Numbered from the stretch's first letter, positions 12,042 to 21,349 are shown. The stretch: 64,000 nt of DNA from Chitinophagaceae bacterium DXS (GCA_030345135.1 CP128386.1:3596806-3660805); one strand, 5' to 3'. The notes: a model not told the origin generated them from the sequence alone. Numbers and translations are program-made.

Positions 12042-15000
12042 ATGAGCGCTAAATACCAGGAATTTTCAGGGTTAAACCTTCCCGCAATAGAACAGGAAAT
12101 TCTTGCCAAATGGCATGAAACACAGGCATTTGAACAAAGTGTATCACTGCGCGAAGGCGCAACACCATTCGTGTTTTACGAAGGTCCGCCGAGTGCCAAT
12201 GGTATGCCAGGCATTCACCACGTTATTTCACGTACGCTGAAAGACCTGGTTTGCCGCTATAAAACCATGCGCGGATACCAGGTAAAACGCAAAGGCGGAT
12301 GGGATACGCACGGTCTGCCCGTTGAGCTTGGTGTGGAGAAAGAATTGGGTATTACCAAAGAAGATATTGGCAAAAAGATCTCTGTAGAAGAATACAATAA
12401 AAAATGCCGCGAAGCAGTGCTTCGTTATAAAGACAAATGGGATGACCTGACCCGTAAAATGGGGTATTGGGTTGATCTGAATGATCCCTACATCACATTT
12501 GAAAATAATTATATAGAAACGCTTTGGTGGATGCTAAGCGAATTGTATAAAAAAGGATTGTTGTACGAAAGTGTGAGCATTCAGCCATACTCACCTGCTG
12601 CAGGAACGGGTTTAAGCTCACACGAATTAAATCAACCCGGCACTTACAAGGACGTAAAGGATACCAGTGCTGTGGTGATGTTCAAAGCGGTGAAGAATGA
12701 AAAGAGCCAGTTTCTTTTCGACGCAGCAGGCAATGACGAAGTTTTCTTCCTGGCCTGGACCACTACTCCATGGACATTACCTTCCAACCTTGGCCTGACT
12801 GTCGGTGGCAATATTGATTACGTGCTGGTAAAAACTTTCAATCCATACACGCATCTCCCTGTAAATGTTGTCCTTGCAAAAGCTTTATTGGGCAAATACT
12901 TTAAAGAAGACGCAGAGAACGGTGATTTTGAAGCCTATAAAGAAGGTGACAAGGTTATTCCGTGGCAAATACTGACAGAATTTAAAGGGAGAGATATCGA
13001 AGAAGCACGTTATGAGCAGTTGTTACCATATGAAGCGAACAGTGCTGATAAAACTGGCGGCGATCCCTTCCGCGTATTGCTTGGCGACTTTGTAACCACT
13101 GAAGATGGTACAGGTATCGTTCACACAGCTCCGGCATTTGGTGCAGATGACTTCAGGGTTGGACAGAAATATGGCATCGGCATTCTCGTTATGGTTGATC
13201 GCCAGGGAAAATTTGTTGACGGGTTGGGTGAGTTCAGCAACAGGTATGTGAAAGATTATAAGGATGAGCCTAATTATGTGGATGTTAACGTAGACATCTG
13301 CGTTAAGCTGAAGAAAGAGAACAGGGCTTTCAAAGTGGAAAAATACGAGCACAGCTACCCGCATTGCTGGCGCACGGATAAACCGGTTCTGTATTATCCG
13401 TTAGATGCATGGTTCATTAAGACCACTGCTTTGAAGGACAGAATGGTTGAACTGAACAAAACAGTTAACTGGAAACCAAAAAGTACCGGCGAAGGCCGTT
13501 TTGGCAACTGGCTGGAAAACATGGTAGACTGGAACCTTAGCCGCAGCCGCTTCTGGGGAACACCATTGCCGGTTTGGAGAACAGAAGACGGGTCTGAAGA
13601 AAAATGCATTGGCAGCATTGCCGAACTGAAAGCGGAAATGGCCAGGGCCGATAAAGTACTTGGCACAGACCAAAGTGCGTCAATCGACGGAGCTTCGCTG
13701 GATTTACATAAACCATTTGTTGACGAAGTAACGTTGGTAAGTGAGAAAGGACTGGCTATGAAACGCGTTCCGGATCTGATAGACGTTTGGTTTGATAGCG
13801 GAGCAATGCCTTATGCTCAATGGCATTTTCCTTTTGAAAACGCCGACACTTTTGCTCAGAACTATCCGGCTGATTTTATCGCCGAAGGCGTTGATCAAAC
13901 CAGGGGATGGTTTTATACCCTGCATGCACTTGGCTCCTTAATGAAAGAATCTGTTCAGGAGGAATTGAAAAAGCATGGCATTGAGGCTGATGACAAAAAA
14001 TATCCCGGTTTAGCTTACAAAACAGTTGTTAGTAACGGTTTGGTTCTGGACAAGAATGGCAACAAAATGAGTAAGCGTCTTGGCAACGTGGTAAATCCTT
14101 TCGAAACCATCGAAAAATTCGGAGCCGATGCCACACGCTGGTACCTGATCACCAACGCGTCTCCCTGGGATAACCTGAAATTTGATATAGAAGGCATTAA
14201 AGAAGTTCAGCGTAAGTTCTTTGGTACCTTATATAATACCTACCAGTTCTTCGTTCTGTACGCGAATGTGGACGGTTTCTCGTTCGAGGAAGCATATATC
14301 CCGCTAGAACAGCGCCCTGAAATTGACAGGTGGATCTTATCTTCTCTTAACACGTTGATTAAGAAGGTAACAGAAGCGATGGATGAGTACGAGCCAACTA
14401 TCGCCGGCCGTGCAGTTGAGGAATTTGTGGACGAGCACCTGAGTAACTGGTATGTACGTTTGTGCCGTCGCCGTTTCTGGAAAGGAGAATACGAGCATGA
14501 CAAGATCTGTGCTTACCAGACTTTATATGAGTGTCTGGAGACACTGATCCGGCTGATCGCACCAATTTCTCCGTTCTTTAGTGATGCTGTCTTCCGCAAC
14601 CTGAATGCTGTAAGTAAGCGTTTCACTGTTGAATCTGTTCATCACGCAGACTTCCCGGTGGTAAAAGAATCCGCTATTGACACGCTTTTGGAAGAAAGGA
14701 TGCAGTTGGCACAGGATGTTTCATCATTGGTACTGTCTTTGCGTAAAAAAATGAACCTTAAAGTTCGTCAGCCACTCCATAAAGTGCTTATCCCGGTATT
14801 AAATCCGCAAATGAAAGTACAATTGGAAAAAGTAGAAGATCTGGTTAAGGCGGAAGTAAACGTTAAAGAAATCGATTATATAACGGAGACTGAAGGATTC
14901 ATCAGCAAGAAGGTAAAAGCCAACTTTAAGGCGCTGGGAAGCAAGTTAGGACCAAAAATGAAAGCGGTAAGCCAGGCTTTATCCTCATTTAGTCAACATG

Positions 15001-15428
15001 ATATAGCTTCTTTAGAAAAAGATGGGCAATATGCATTGAATATTGGAGGAGAATCCATTACTTTACTCCTTAGTGAAGTTGAGATTGCTGCCGAAGACAT
15101 CCCCGGATGGAGTGTAGCAGCAAAAGGAAACTTGACGGTTGCTTTGGATATTACCGTTACCCAAGAATTGAAACAGGAAGGCGATGCCCGCGAGTTCGTA
15201 AATCGCATCCAAAATATTAGAAAAGACAGTAGTTTTGATTTAACAGATCGTATATTCGTAGAAGTGCTTGAAAACGCTGATATCAAGACATCTATAAATG
15301 AATTTAAAAACTATATTTGCGCTGAAATTTTGGCAGACAGTCTGACTTGGGTACCTGAATTACAGGATGGTACTGAGATTGAGGTGAACGACATTCTGTT
15401 GAAAGTGAGCGTGAACAAAAAAGGATAA
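12042..15428 (+). CDS. ileS: Isoleucyl-tRNA synthetase, eukaryote-like type 2, with altered HIGH motif
   Basis: An 1128-residue class I synthetase that charges tRNA-Ile. Visible: N-terminal GPPSANG, CP1 editing domain (TTTPWTLPSN and GTGIVHTAPAFGADDF), WFDSGAMPYAQ, KMSKR at 675-679, and an anticodon-binding region with a long C-terminal extension. Length and wording (WDTHGLPVELGVEKELGI) point to IleRS2, the type known for mupirocin resistance. The expected HIGH tetrad reads GIHH at residues 57-60 (bases 12210-12221), with first and third residues swapped; this swap has been described for a subset of IleRS2. It is followed after 6 bp by the DksA-like gene, a common pairing in Bacteroidota. A single ileS would make it essential. 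Confidence 0.97.
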   Translation: MSAKYQEFSGLNLPAIEQEILAKWHETQAFEQSVSLREGATPFVFYEGPPSANGMPGIHHVISRTLKDLVCRYKTMRGYQVKRKGGWDTHGLPVELGVEKELGITKEDIGKKISVEEYNKKCREAVLRYKDKWDDLTRKMGYWVDLNDPYITFENNYIETLWWMLSELYKKGLLYESVSIQPYSPAAGTGLSSHELNQPGTYKDVKDTSAVVMFKAVKNEKSQFLFDAAGNDEVFFLAWTTTPWTLPSNLGLTVGGNIDYVLVKTFNPYTHLPVNVVLAKALLGKYFKEDAENGDFEAYKEGDKVIPWQILTEFKGRDIEEARYEQLLPYEANSADKTGGDPFRVLLGDFVTTEDGTGIVHTAPAFGADDFRVGQKYGIGILVMVDRQGKFVDGLGEFSNRYVKDYKDEPNYVDVNVDICVKLKKENRAFKVEKYEHSYPHCWRTDKPVLYYPLDAWFIKTTALKDRMVELNKTVNWKPKSTGEGRFGNWLENMVDWNLSRSRFWGTPLPVWRTEDGSEEKCIGSIAELKAEMARADKVLGTDQSASIDGASLDLHKPFVDEVTLVSEKGLAMKRVPDLIDVWFDSGAMPYAQWHFPFENADTFAQNYPADFIAEGVDQTRGWFYTLHALGSLMKESVQEELKKHGIEADDKKYPGLAYKTVVSNGLVLDKNGNKMSKRLGNVVNPFETIEKFGADATRWYLITNASPWDNLKFDIEGIKEVQRKFFGTLYNTYQFFVLYANVDGFSFEEAYIPLEQRPEIDRWILSSLNTLIKKVTEAMDEYEPTIAGRAVEEFVDEHLSNWYVRLCRRRFWKGEYEHDKICAYQTLYECLETLIRLIAPISPFFSDAVFRNLNAVSKRFTVESVHHADFPVVKESAIDTLLEERMQLAQDVSSLVLSLRKKMNLKVRQPLHKVLIPVLNPQMKVQLEKVEDLVKAEVNVKEIDYITETEGFISKKVKANFKALGSKLGPKMKAVSQALSSFSQHDIASLEKDGQYALNIGGESITLLLSEVEIAAEDIPGWSVAAKGNLTVALDITVTQELKQEGDAREFVNRIQNIRKDSSFDLTDRIFVEVLENADIKTSINEFKNYICAEILADSLTWVPELQDGTEIEVNDILLKVSVNKKG

Positions 15429-15434
15429 CGTTCT

Positions 15435-16361
15435 ATGCCAACAAAAAAGCCTGCACCCAAGAAAGTGGCTAAACCAGCGGCCAAACCGGTTGCTAAAAAA
15501 GCAGTGCCTGCAAAAAAGGCGGCACCAGCTAAAAAAGCAGCAGCGCCGGTTAAGCCTGCTAAAAAAGCGGTGGAAAAATCCGTATCAAAGCCTGCAGTAA
15601 AAAAAGCTGCACCAAGCAAAAAAGTAGTGCCAGCACCTGTAGCTAAAAAAACAACTCCGGCTCCTGCTCCTAAAAAAGAAGTTGCGGTTAAAGCAGTTGC
15701 AAAAAAAGCTCCGGTAAAATCGGCACCGGAAAAAGAAAAACCGGTTAAAGCGGCCCAGGCAGAACACATAAATAAGACGAAACCAGCCTTGGCCACAAAA
15801 CCAGAACCGGTAGCTCCGGCTCCTGCACCAGTGCCCAAGCCGGCTCCGAAACCTAAACCGGAACCCTTAAAAGAAGTAAAAGTTCCAAAGACATCTGTAA
15901 AGACAAGTGTACCTTATCAACCAGAGTACAAATCGCTGGAACAGAGGCAAGAACCATCAAAATCAAACGAACCATTGGTACGATATAACGATGCCGATCT
16001 GGCAGAATTCAGAGAGCTGATCAATAAAAAATTGGAAGCAGCGAAAAAAGAACTGGCTTATCTTCAAGGACTTATCACCCGCAAAGACGAACTTGGCGGA
16101 GATGAGGCAGAAAGCCGCTACATGACCATGGAAGATGGCAGTATGAGTATGGAACGTGAGCAATTGAGCCAGATGGCCAGCAGGCAGATCACGTACATCG
16201 ACCACCTGGAAAAGGCACTTATCCGCATTGAAAACAAAACTTACGGAATTTGTCGCGTTACGGGTAAACTGATAGACAAAGCGCGCTTAAGAGCTGTTCC
16301 TCACGCTACCTTGAGCCTCGAAGCAAAACTGGGATTGGTTAAGCCAACGAATGAACAATAG
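15435..16361 (+). CDS. TraR/DksA-like protein with Lys/Ala/Pro-rich N-terminal tail
   Basis: A 308-residue protein. Residues 1 to about 150 are low-complexity K/A/P repeats (PAKKA, KPAAK types) resembling histone H1 tails. Residues 183-300 match the TraR/DksA fold: a coiled coil, then the YGICRVTGKLI zinc-finger region. Of the four usual zinc cysteines only C273 remains; the others read T276, S294 and A297. DksA proteins bind RNA polymerase in the secondary channel; the basic tail suggests nucleic-acid or ribosome binding as well, which is inference. The start is 6 bp after ileS, so cotranscription is near certain. A terminator follows at 16376-16413. Confidence 0.9.
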   Translation: MPTKKPAPKKVAKPAAKPVAKKAVPAKKAAPAKKAAAPVKPAKKAVEKSVSKPAVKKAAPSKKVVPAPVAKKTTPAPAPKKEVAVKAVAKKAPVKSAPEKEKPVKAAQAEHINKTKPALATKPEPVAPAPAPVPKPAPKPKPEPLKEVKVPKTSVKTSVPYQPEYKSLEQRQEPSKSNEPLVRYNDADLAEFRELINKKLEAAKKELAYLQGLITRKDELGGDEAESRYMTMEDGSMSMEREQLSQMASRQITYIDHLEKALIRIENKTYGICRVTGKLIDKARLRAVPHATLSLEAKLGLVKPTNEQ

Positions 16362-16375
16362 TAATTAGTATCTTA

Positions 16376-16413
16376 TTAAAAAAGGCTGTCATGTAGTAAT
16401 GATGGCCTTTTTT
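16376..16413 (+). terminator. Terminator of the ileS operon
   Basis: AAAAAAGGC.GTCAT pairs with ATGAT.GGCCTTTTTT around GTAGTA. It lies 14 bp after the stop of the DksA-like gene. Confidence 0.8.
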
Positions 16414-16698
16414 GATGTACTATGTGAGGCGAATGTACGGTGTTAGATGCCCGCCCGTACCGAACGACACGTTCGGGCGGGTACGGTGTACGATGTTGGG
16501 CAGCCGGATGGAAAGGCGCTGTAAGTACGATTTACGAAGTACGAAGTACCTCTGTGCAACAACAATGATTGAAGGCGGACAACTTGAATGCGCCTACCTG
16601 CTACCTGCTACCTGCTACCTGCTACCTGCTACCTGCTACCTGCTACCTGATACCTGATACCTCACCCAAGCTAATAGCTCATAGCTGACAGCCGATAG
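16414..16698. repeat. Word-repeat gap with GC palindrome and heptamer tandem
   Basis: TGTACGGTG words (family C) at 16433-16447 and 16482-16500 are interrupted by a GC-rich palindrome at 16450-16481 (CCCGCCCGTACCGAACG against CGTTCGGGCGGG). GTACGAAGTACG words follow at 16522-16550. CTACCTG is repeated eight times in tandem at 16594-16649 and then decays to ATACCTG and ATACCTC. AGCT words at 16670-16698 run to the stop of the exporter gene. No gene. Confidence 0.8.
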
Positions 16699-18513
16699 CT
16701 ACTTAACTTCCTGCATCGCAACCAGCTTATAATAAATTCCTTCTTTAGCCAGCAGTTCATCGTGAGAGCCACGTTCTGCGATTTCGCCTTTTTGCAAGAC
16801 GACAATTTCATCCGCGTGTCTGATAGTTGAAAGACGGTGGGCGATTACAATGCTTGTACGGTTTTGCATCATATTATTAATAGCATCCTGAACCAGGCGT
16901 TCACTTTCAGTATCCAGAGAGGATGTCGCTTCGTCTAAAATAAGGATGGGAGGATTTTTGATAACCGCCCTCGCAATGGTTAGGCGTTGTCTTTCGCCAC
17001 CACTTAATTTGCTTCCCCGGTCACCAATGTTCGTGCGGAATCCGTCTTCTTTATTCAGGATAAAATTGGAGGCATTGGCCACTTTTGCTGCCTGTATAAT
17101 TTCATCTTCGGATGCATCAGGTTTACCAAGAGAAATGTTGGAGGCAATTGTCTCATTAAATAATACAGGCTCCTGTGTTACTATACTAATATGTTTGCGG
17201 ATAGAACCCAGCTGATATTCTTTAATATTAACACCATCAATCAACAATTCACCAGAACTAACATCGTGAAAGCGCGGAACGAGATCCGCAAGCGTACTTT
17301 TACCAGCACCGGAAGATCCGACCAATGCAACTGTTTTTCCTTTTGGAATGGTAAGATTGATGTTCTTTAAAATCATGTGATCACCATAACCAAAACTTAC
17401 ATTGCGAAACTCAATGGAGCTGTTAAAGCTGTCCAGTTGTTTAGAACCGAAATCGTCAACAACAACAGGTGCATCAAGCAACTCTTCTACCCTGTCGATG
17501 GCTGCCGCTCCACGCTGCACGTTAAAAAAAGATGTTGAAAGATTTTTTGCCGGATTGATCAGCAAACCAAAAGTGGCGATATAAACAATGAGATTACCCG
17601 CGGCCATGCCGTTATCTCTTAGCGCCAGCCTTGCGCCGAAATATAGAATAGAACACAGTACGGTAATACCAAGTGTTTCCGTTAAAGGAGATGCCAGATC
17701 ACGACGTGCATTCATTTTATTCCGGATACGAAACAATGTGTTGTTTACGTAGTGAAACCTGTCCAGCATAAGCTTTTCAGCAAGGAACGCTTTAATCACA
17801 CGCATGCCACCAAGTGTCTCGTCAAGAATTGAAAGAGCCTCTCCCAATTTAACTGAAGCAGCCTGAGATTGTTTTTTTAGAGTCCGGCTGATGCGACCTA
17901 TAATAAATGCAGTAAGCGGTAATAATATTAAAAGGAATAATGAAAGACCCGGGCTTAAGTAAACAAGATAAGCAAGATAGAAGAGTACAGTCAATGGATC
18001 TTTGATGAGCCCTTCAAGCGTACTTACAATCGAACTTTCAATCTCACTAACATCATTCGTCATCCGGGATATGATATCACCTTTTTTCTGTTCGGTAAAA
18101 TAACCGATGGGTAGCATTAAGGTTTTGTCATACAAATCGCTTCTCAACCTTGTAACGACAGCACTTCTTATCGGCGCAGAAATTAAATTTGAAAAATACA
18201 GGAACACATTTTTGAGGATCGTAACAATAACTATAAACACGCAGATAAAGCCTACTGCAACAAGTTTGTCATTATTGTGCTGATGAATTATATCAAGAAT
18301 AAGACGGTTCACATATCCACCCACCGCATTGGAACTCATTACTGCTTTATCAGCCTGGGAGTCATCAGCATTAAATATTATTTGCATGAAAGGTGCAAGC
18401 ATCCCTATTGAAAAAATGGAGAAAAATATAGATAATACAGTACACAAAAAATACAGTCCCAGCTTTCCCTTATACTCACCTACATATTTAAAGATCCTGG
18501 ATAATTTTTTCAT
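16699..18513 (-). CDS. ABC exporter, fused permease and ATPase (MsbA-like)
   Basis: A 604-residue half-transporter. Residues 1-330 hold six membrane helices; the ATPase follows with Walker A GSSGAGKST near 395, signature LSGGERQRL, Walker B ILILDEATSSLD and the switch histidine in IAHRLST. Layout and similarity in wording to MsbA suggest lipid or lipid A-core flipping from inner to outer leaflet, acting as a homodimer; a drug or peptide exporter cannot be excluded. It is divergent from rbfA with a 185-bp shared upstream region that contains a perfect inverted repeat. Confidence 0.88.
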   Translation of the reverse strand: MKKLSRIFKYVGEYKGKLGLYFLCTVLSIFFSIFSIGMLAPFMQIIFNADDSQADKAVMSSNAVGGYVNRLILDIIHQHNNDKLVAVGFICVFIVIVTILKNVFLYFSNLISAPIRSAVVTRLRSDLYDKTLMLPIGYFTEQKKGDIISRMTNDVSEIESSIVSTLEGLIKDPLTVLFYLAYLVYLSPGLSLFLLILLPLTAFIIGRISRTLKKQSQAASVKLGEALSILDETLGGMRVIKAFLAEKLMLDRFHYVNNTLFRIRNKMNARRDLASPLTETLGITVLCSILYFGARLALRDNGMAAGNLIVYIATFGLLINPAKNLSTSFFNVQRGAAAIDRVEELLDAPVVVDDFGSKQLDSFNSSIEFRNVSFGYGDHMILKNINLTIPKGKTVALVGSSGAGKSTLADLVPRFHDVSSGELLIDGVNIKEYQLGSIRKHISIVTQEPVLFNETIASNISLGKPDASEDEIIQAAKVANASNFILNKEDGFRTNIGDRGSKLSGGERQRLTIARAVIKNPPILILDEATSSLDTESERLVQDAINNMMQNRTSIVIAHRLSTIRHADEIVVLQKGEIAERGSHDELLAKEGIYYKLVAMQEVK

Positions 18514-18582
18514 CCGTTAATATTTGTTGTTTTGGCCGGACAAATAATCCGCACCGGTTAGCTTCGAAAGTTGTAAATTACC

Positions 18583-18608
18583 TTAGGTGAATATCTCTAT
18601 TCACCTAA
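18583..18608. promoter_or_regulatory. Perfect 11-bp inverted repeat between divergent genes
   Basis: TTAGGTGAATA (18583-18593) and TATTCACCTAA (18598-18608) pair perfectly around TCTC. It lies 70-90 bp from both the exporter and rbfA starts. It has no T-run, so an operator is more likely than a terminator; the binding protein is unknown. Confidence 0.45.
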
Positions 18609-18698
18609 AAGCGCGAATAAACGTGCAAAGTAACTAATTTTACAAGCTCATTTATTTATTCCGCATGCGGCGGAATGGAAATAGGAAAAAATTAAGTT

Positions 18699-19091
18699 AT
18701 GGAGGAAGGTAAAAGACAACGGCAGGTGGCCGGCGTAATTCAACAGGAAATGAACGAAATATTCAGACGACTGGGGCTAAACATGATTGATGGAGGTATG
18801 GTTTCCATTTCTTCCGTAAAAGTTACACCAGATCTTTTGGAAGCAAGAATATACCTGAGCTTATTCCAGGTTGCCGACGCAAAGACAACCATGAAAAAAA
18901 TTGAGGATAGAGCCTGGGAGATCAAAAAAGAACTTTCCGAAAGAGTTAAGCATCAGCTGCGAAGAATTCCCGTTATACATTATTTTCAGGATGATACGCT
19001 TGACCATGTATTTAAAATGGAAGAGCTGTTTAAAAAGATACACGAGGAAAAGCAGAAGCCATCATCTGATGAAGCAGATAAGGCTGAATAG
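18699..19091 (+). CDS. rbfA: Ribosome-binding factor A
   Basis: A 130-residue KH-type protein needed for late 30S maturation and 16S 5'-end processing. The N-terminus RQRQVAGVIQQEMNEIFRRL, the strand SSVKVTPDLLEARIYLS and the end VPVIHYFQDDTLDHVFKME are characteristic. The acidic/lysine tail is slightly long. It is followed after 36 bp by a LolC/E-type permease gene, an arrangement that suggests an operon. ATG at 18699 gives the standard N-terminus. Confidence 0.95.
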   Translation: MEEGKRQRQVAGVIQQEMNEIFRRLGLNMIDGGMVSISSVKVTPDLLEARIYLSLFQVADAKTTMKKIEDRAWEIKKELSERVKHQLRRIPVIHYFQDDTLDHVFKMEELFKKIHEEKQKPSSDEADKAE

Positions 19092-19127
19092 TGCATAGAT
19101 TAACCGATCAAAGCTGAAAATAGATCC

Positions 19128-20351
19128 ATGAAACTTCTGTTTGCCTGGCGTTATTTTAAATCACGGAAGAGTACCAACGCAATCAACATTATTGCCTGGA
19201 TAAGTGTGCTGGCAATAGCTGTCGGTACCGCTGCACTTATCATCGTGCTTAGTGTTTTCAATGGTTTTGAGGATCTTGTTAAAAGCCTTTATGGTGATTT
19301 TTATTCTGACATTAAAATAACTCCCGCTAAAGGAAAATTTATTCAGCTTTCTCCATCTCAGATATTAAGCGTTAAAAAAGTAAATGGTGTGAGGGGCCTT
19401 AGTCTTGTAGTTGAAGAGAAAGCCATGCTGGTAAATGGAGACTGTAACTCCATTGTTTTTCTAAAAGGCGTTGACGAAAACTATGACAAGGTAAACGGCA
19501 TTTCGTCCCAATCACATATTATTCGTGGTGACTATCACCTCGGAGTAGTGGATACTCCGGCACTGGTGCTTGGTGTTGGCATTGAAAATGCAGTTTGTGT
19601 TGATCCTGCATTCAGAGGCTCAGAACTTACGATCTATTTACCTAACAGGAAAGCGAGCAACTTTAACAGCCTTGATGCCATGAACGCTTACAATGTTAGT
19701 GTGGCAGGCACTTTTATGGTACAGCAGGAGTTTGACAACAAATATGCATTTACCAACCTTTCATTTGTTCAGAACATGCTCAATCTCCCTGCTGATGAAT
19801 ATAGCGGCATTGAGGTAGCTGTTTCAAACCAGGAACAGGTGGACCAGATAAAACAGCAACTGCAAAAAACATTGGGCGACAAGTTTATTGTACAAACACG
19901 CTACGAGCAAAACCAGAGTTTGTATAGCATTATGCAGGTAGAAAAATGGGTCATTTATGGTATTCTTTCATTAATACTTGTAGTGGCAGCATTCAACATG
20001 ATTGGTGCGCTAACAATGCTGGTATTGGAAAAACAAAAAGATATTGCTGTATTAAAAGCAATGGGAGCAACCAGCAACCTGGTTCAGAAGATTTTTTTAA
20101 ACGAAGGATTACTGCTGGCAGCCATTGGTGGTATTGCAGGAATGATTGTCGCTATTATTATATGCTTTCTACAACTAAAATTTCACCTGGTTAAGTTACA
20201 GGGCGGCACATTTATAGTTGACTACTACCCGGTAAAAATGTATCCTTTCGATTTTGTACTTGTAAGTATCACGGTTTTGCTTGTTGCCGTTCTTGCGGCA
20301 TGGATCCCTTCAAAAAAAGCAAGCACGCGCGAGTTCTCGCTAAAAAGTTAA
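19128..20351 (+). CDS. LolC/LolE-type ABC transporter permease (FtsX family)
   Basis: A 407-residue inner-membrane protein: one N-terminal membrane segment (IAWISVLAIAVGTAALIIVLS), a periplasmic domain of about 220 residues, then three membrane segments in an FtsX domain. The start LFAWRYFKSRKS and the phrase VLSVFNGFEDLV are typical of lipoprotein-releasing permeases. It would act with a LolD ATPase, which is not in the window. Coupled to rbfA. A GC-rich hairpin after the stop ends the unit. Confidence 0.88.
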   Translation: MKLLFAWRYFKSRKSTNAINIIAWISVLAIAVGTAALIIVLSVFNGFEDLVKSLYGDFYSDIKITPAKGKFIQLSPSQILSVKKVNGVRGLSLVVEEKAMLVNGDCNSIVFLKGVDENYDKVNGISSQSHIIRGDYHLGVVDTPALVLGVGIENAVCVDPAFRGSELTIYLPNRKASNFNSLDAMNAYNVSVAGTFMVQQEFDNKYAFTNLSFVQNMLNLPADEYSGIEVAVSNQEQVDQIKQQLQKTLGDKFIVQTRYEQNQSLYSIMQVEKWVIYGILSLILVVAAFNMIGALTMLVLEKQKDIAVLKAMGATSNLVQKIFLNEGLLLAAIGGIAGMIVAIIICFLQLKFHLVKLQGGTFIVDYYPVKMYPFDFVLVSITVLLVAVLAAWIPSKKASTREFSLKS

Positions 20352-20416
20352 GATCTTTTTTTCTGAATGGTACATCACCATTTCTCAAACTACATTCCTT
20401 TCCATTTCAGAAATAA

Positions 20417-20441
20417 AAAAGCCGGCATTGCCGGCAATTTT
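20417..20441 (+). terminator. Terminator after the LolE-like gene
   Basis: A-run, GCCGGC, ATT, GCCGGC, then AATTTT at 20417-20441. Because GCCGGC is self-complementary the stem can form in either strand and could serve the converging transketolase gene too. Confidence 0.6.
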
Positions 20442-20500
20442 ATCAAAAACTACAACAATATTTTAGTGTGTGGAATACAAGCAAGCATCCACGGTGCATT

Positions 20501-21349
20501 TTAATAGTCGCCTAAAGTCTCTGGTAATTGACCAAGGGCTTTAGATAATTGTTCGTCATTTGGAGCAACACCGTGCCATTCGTGGTGGCCTTCCATAAAG
20601 TCAACACCTTTACCCATTACAGTTTTCATCAGGATACATATAGGTTGTCCCTGTCCTGTTAATGATTTTGCTTTGTCCATGGTAGCAATTACATCGTCCA
20701 TATCATTGCCATCCATTTCAATTACGTTCCATTTAAACGCCTCAAATTTGGCTCTCAGATCACCAAGATCCATAACCTTAGCCGTCGGACCGTCAATTTG
20801 CTGACCGTTCCAGTCAATAGTAGCAATCAGGTTGTCTACTTTTTGGTGACCTGCAAACATGATCGCTTCCCAATTCTGTCCTTCATCAAGCTCACCGTCT
20901 CCGTGAAGCGAAAATACCAGGTGATTATCTTTATTCAACTTTTTGGCAAGTGCAGCGCCCACAGCCACGCTCATACCCTGACCAAGTGAGCCGCTGGCGA
21001 TTCTGATACCGGGAAGATGTTCGTGTGTTGCAGGATGCCCTTGTAAACGGGAGTTAAGTTTACGGAAAGTTGCAAGTTCTTTCACTTCAAAGTATCCGCT
21101 TCTTGCAAGCGTTGAATAATATACGGGTGAAATATGACCGTTGGATAAAAAGAAAAGGTCTTCGCCTATGCCATCCATCTTAAAATCAGGATCGTGGTGC
21201 ATCACCTTAAAATATAAGGCCGTAAAAAAGTCTGTGCATCCAAGAGAACCACCCGGATGACCGCTTTGAACAGCATGTACCATTCTTACAATGTCTCTTC
21301 TAATTTGCGTAGCAATGTCCTTTAGTTGTGCAACATCTGGCATAAGCAT
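20501..21349 (-). CDS. Transketolase, N-terminal subunit
   Basis: A 282-residue protein covering only the thiamine-diphosphate pyrophosphate-binding half of transketolase: SGHPGGSLG, SNGHISPVYYS, GSLGQGMSVAVG and the GDGELDEGQ motif with the following N. The enzyme moves two-carbon units in the pentose phosphate pathway. The partner C-terminal half is not adjacent on either side, although split transketolases are often coded in tandem. Start could be 21349 or the ATG two codons in (21343). Single-gene unit. Confidence 0.92.
   Translation of the reverse strand: MLMPDVAQLKDIATQIRRDIVRMVHAVQSGHPGGSLGCTDFFTALYFKVMHHDPDFKMDGIGEDLFFLSNGHISPVYYSTLARSGYFEVKELATFRKLNSRLQGHPATHEHLPGIRIASGSLGQGMSVAVGAALAKKLNKDNHLVFSLHGDGELDEGQNWEAIMFAGHQKVDNLIATIDWNGQQIDGPTAKVMDLGDLRAKFEAFKWNVIEMDGNDMDDVIATMDKAKSLTGQGQPICILMKTVMGKGVDFMEGHHEWHGVAPNDEQLSKALGQLPETLGDY

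Noticed and set aside
16412-16657. 81-residue frame over word repeats
   Set aside because: The protein ends in LLPATCYLLPATCY repeats that come from the CTACCTG tandem.
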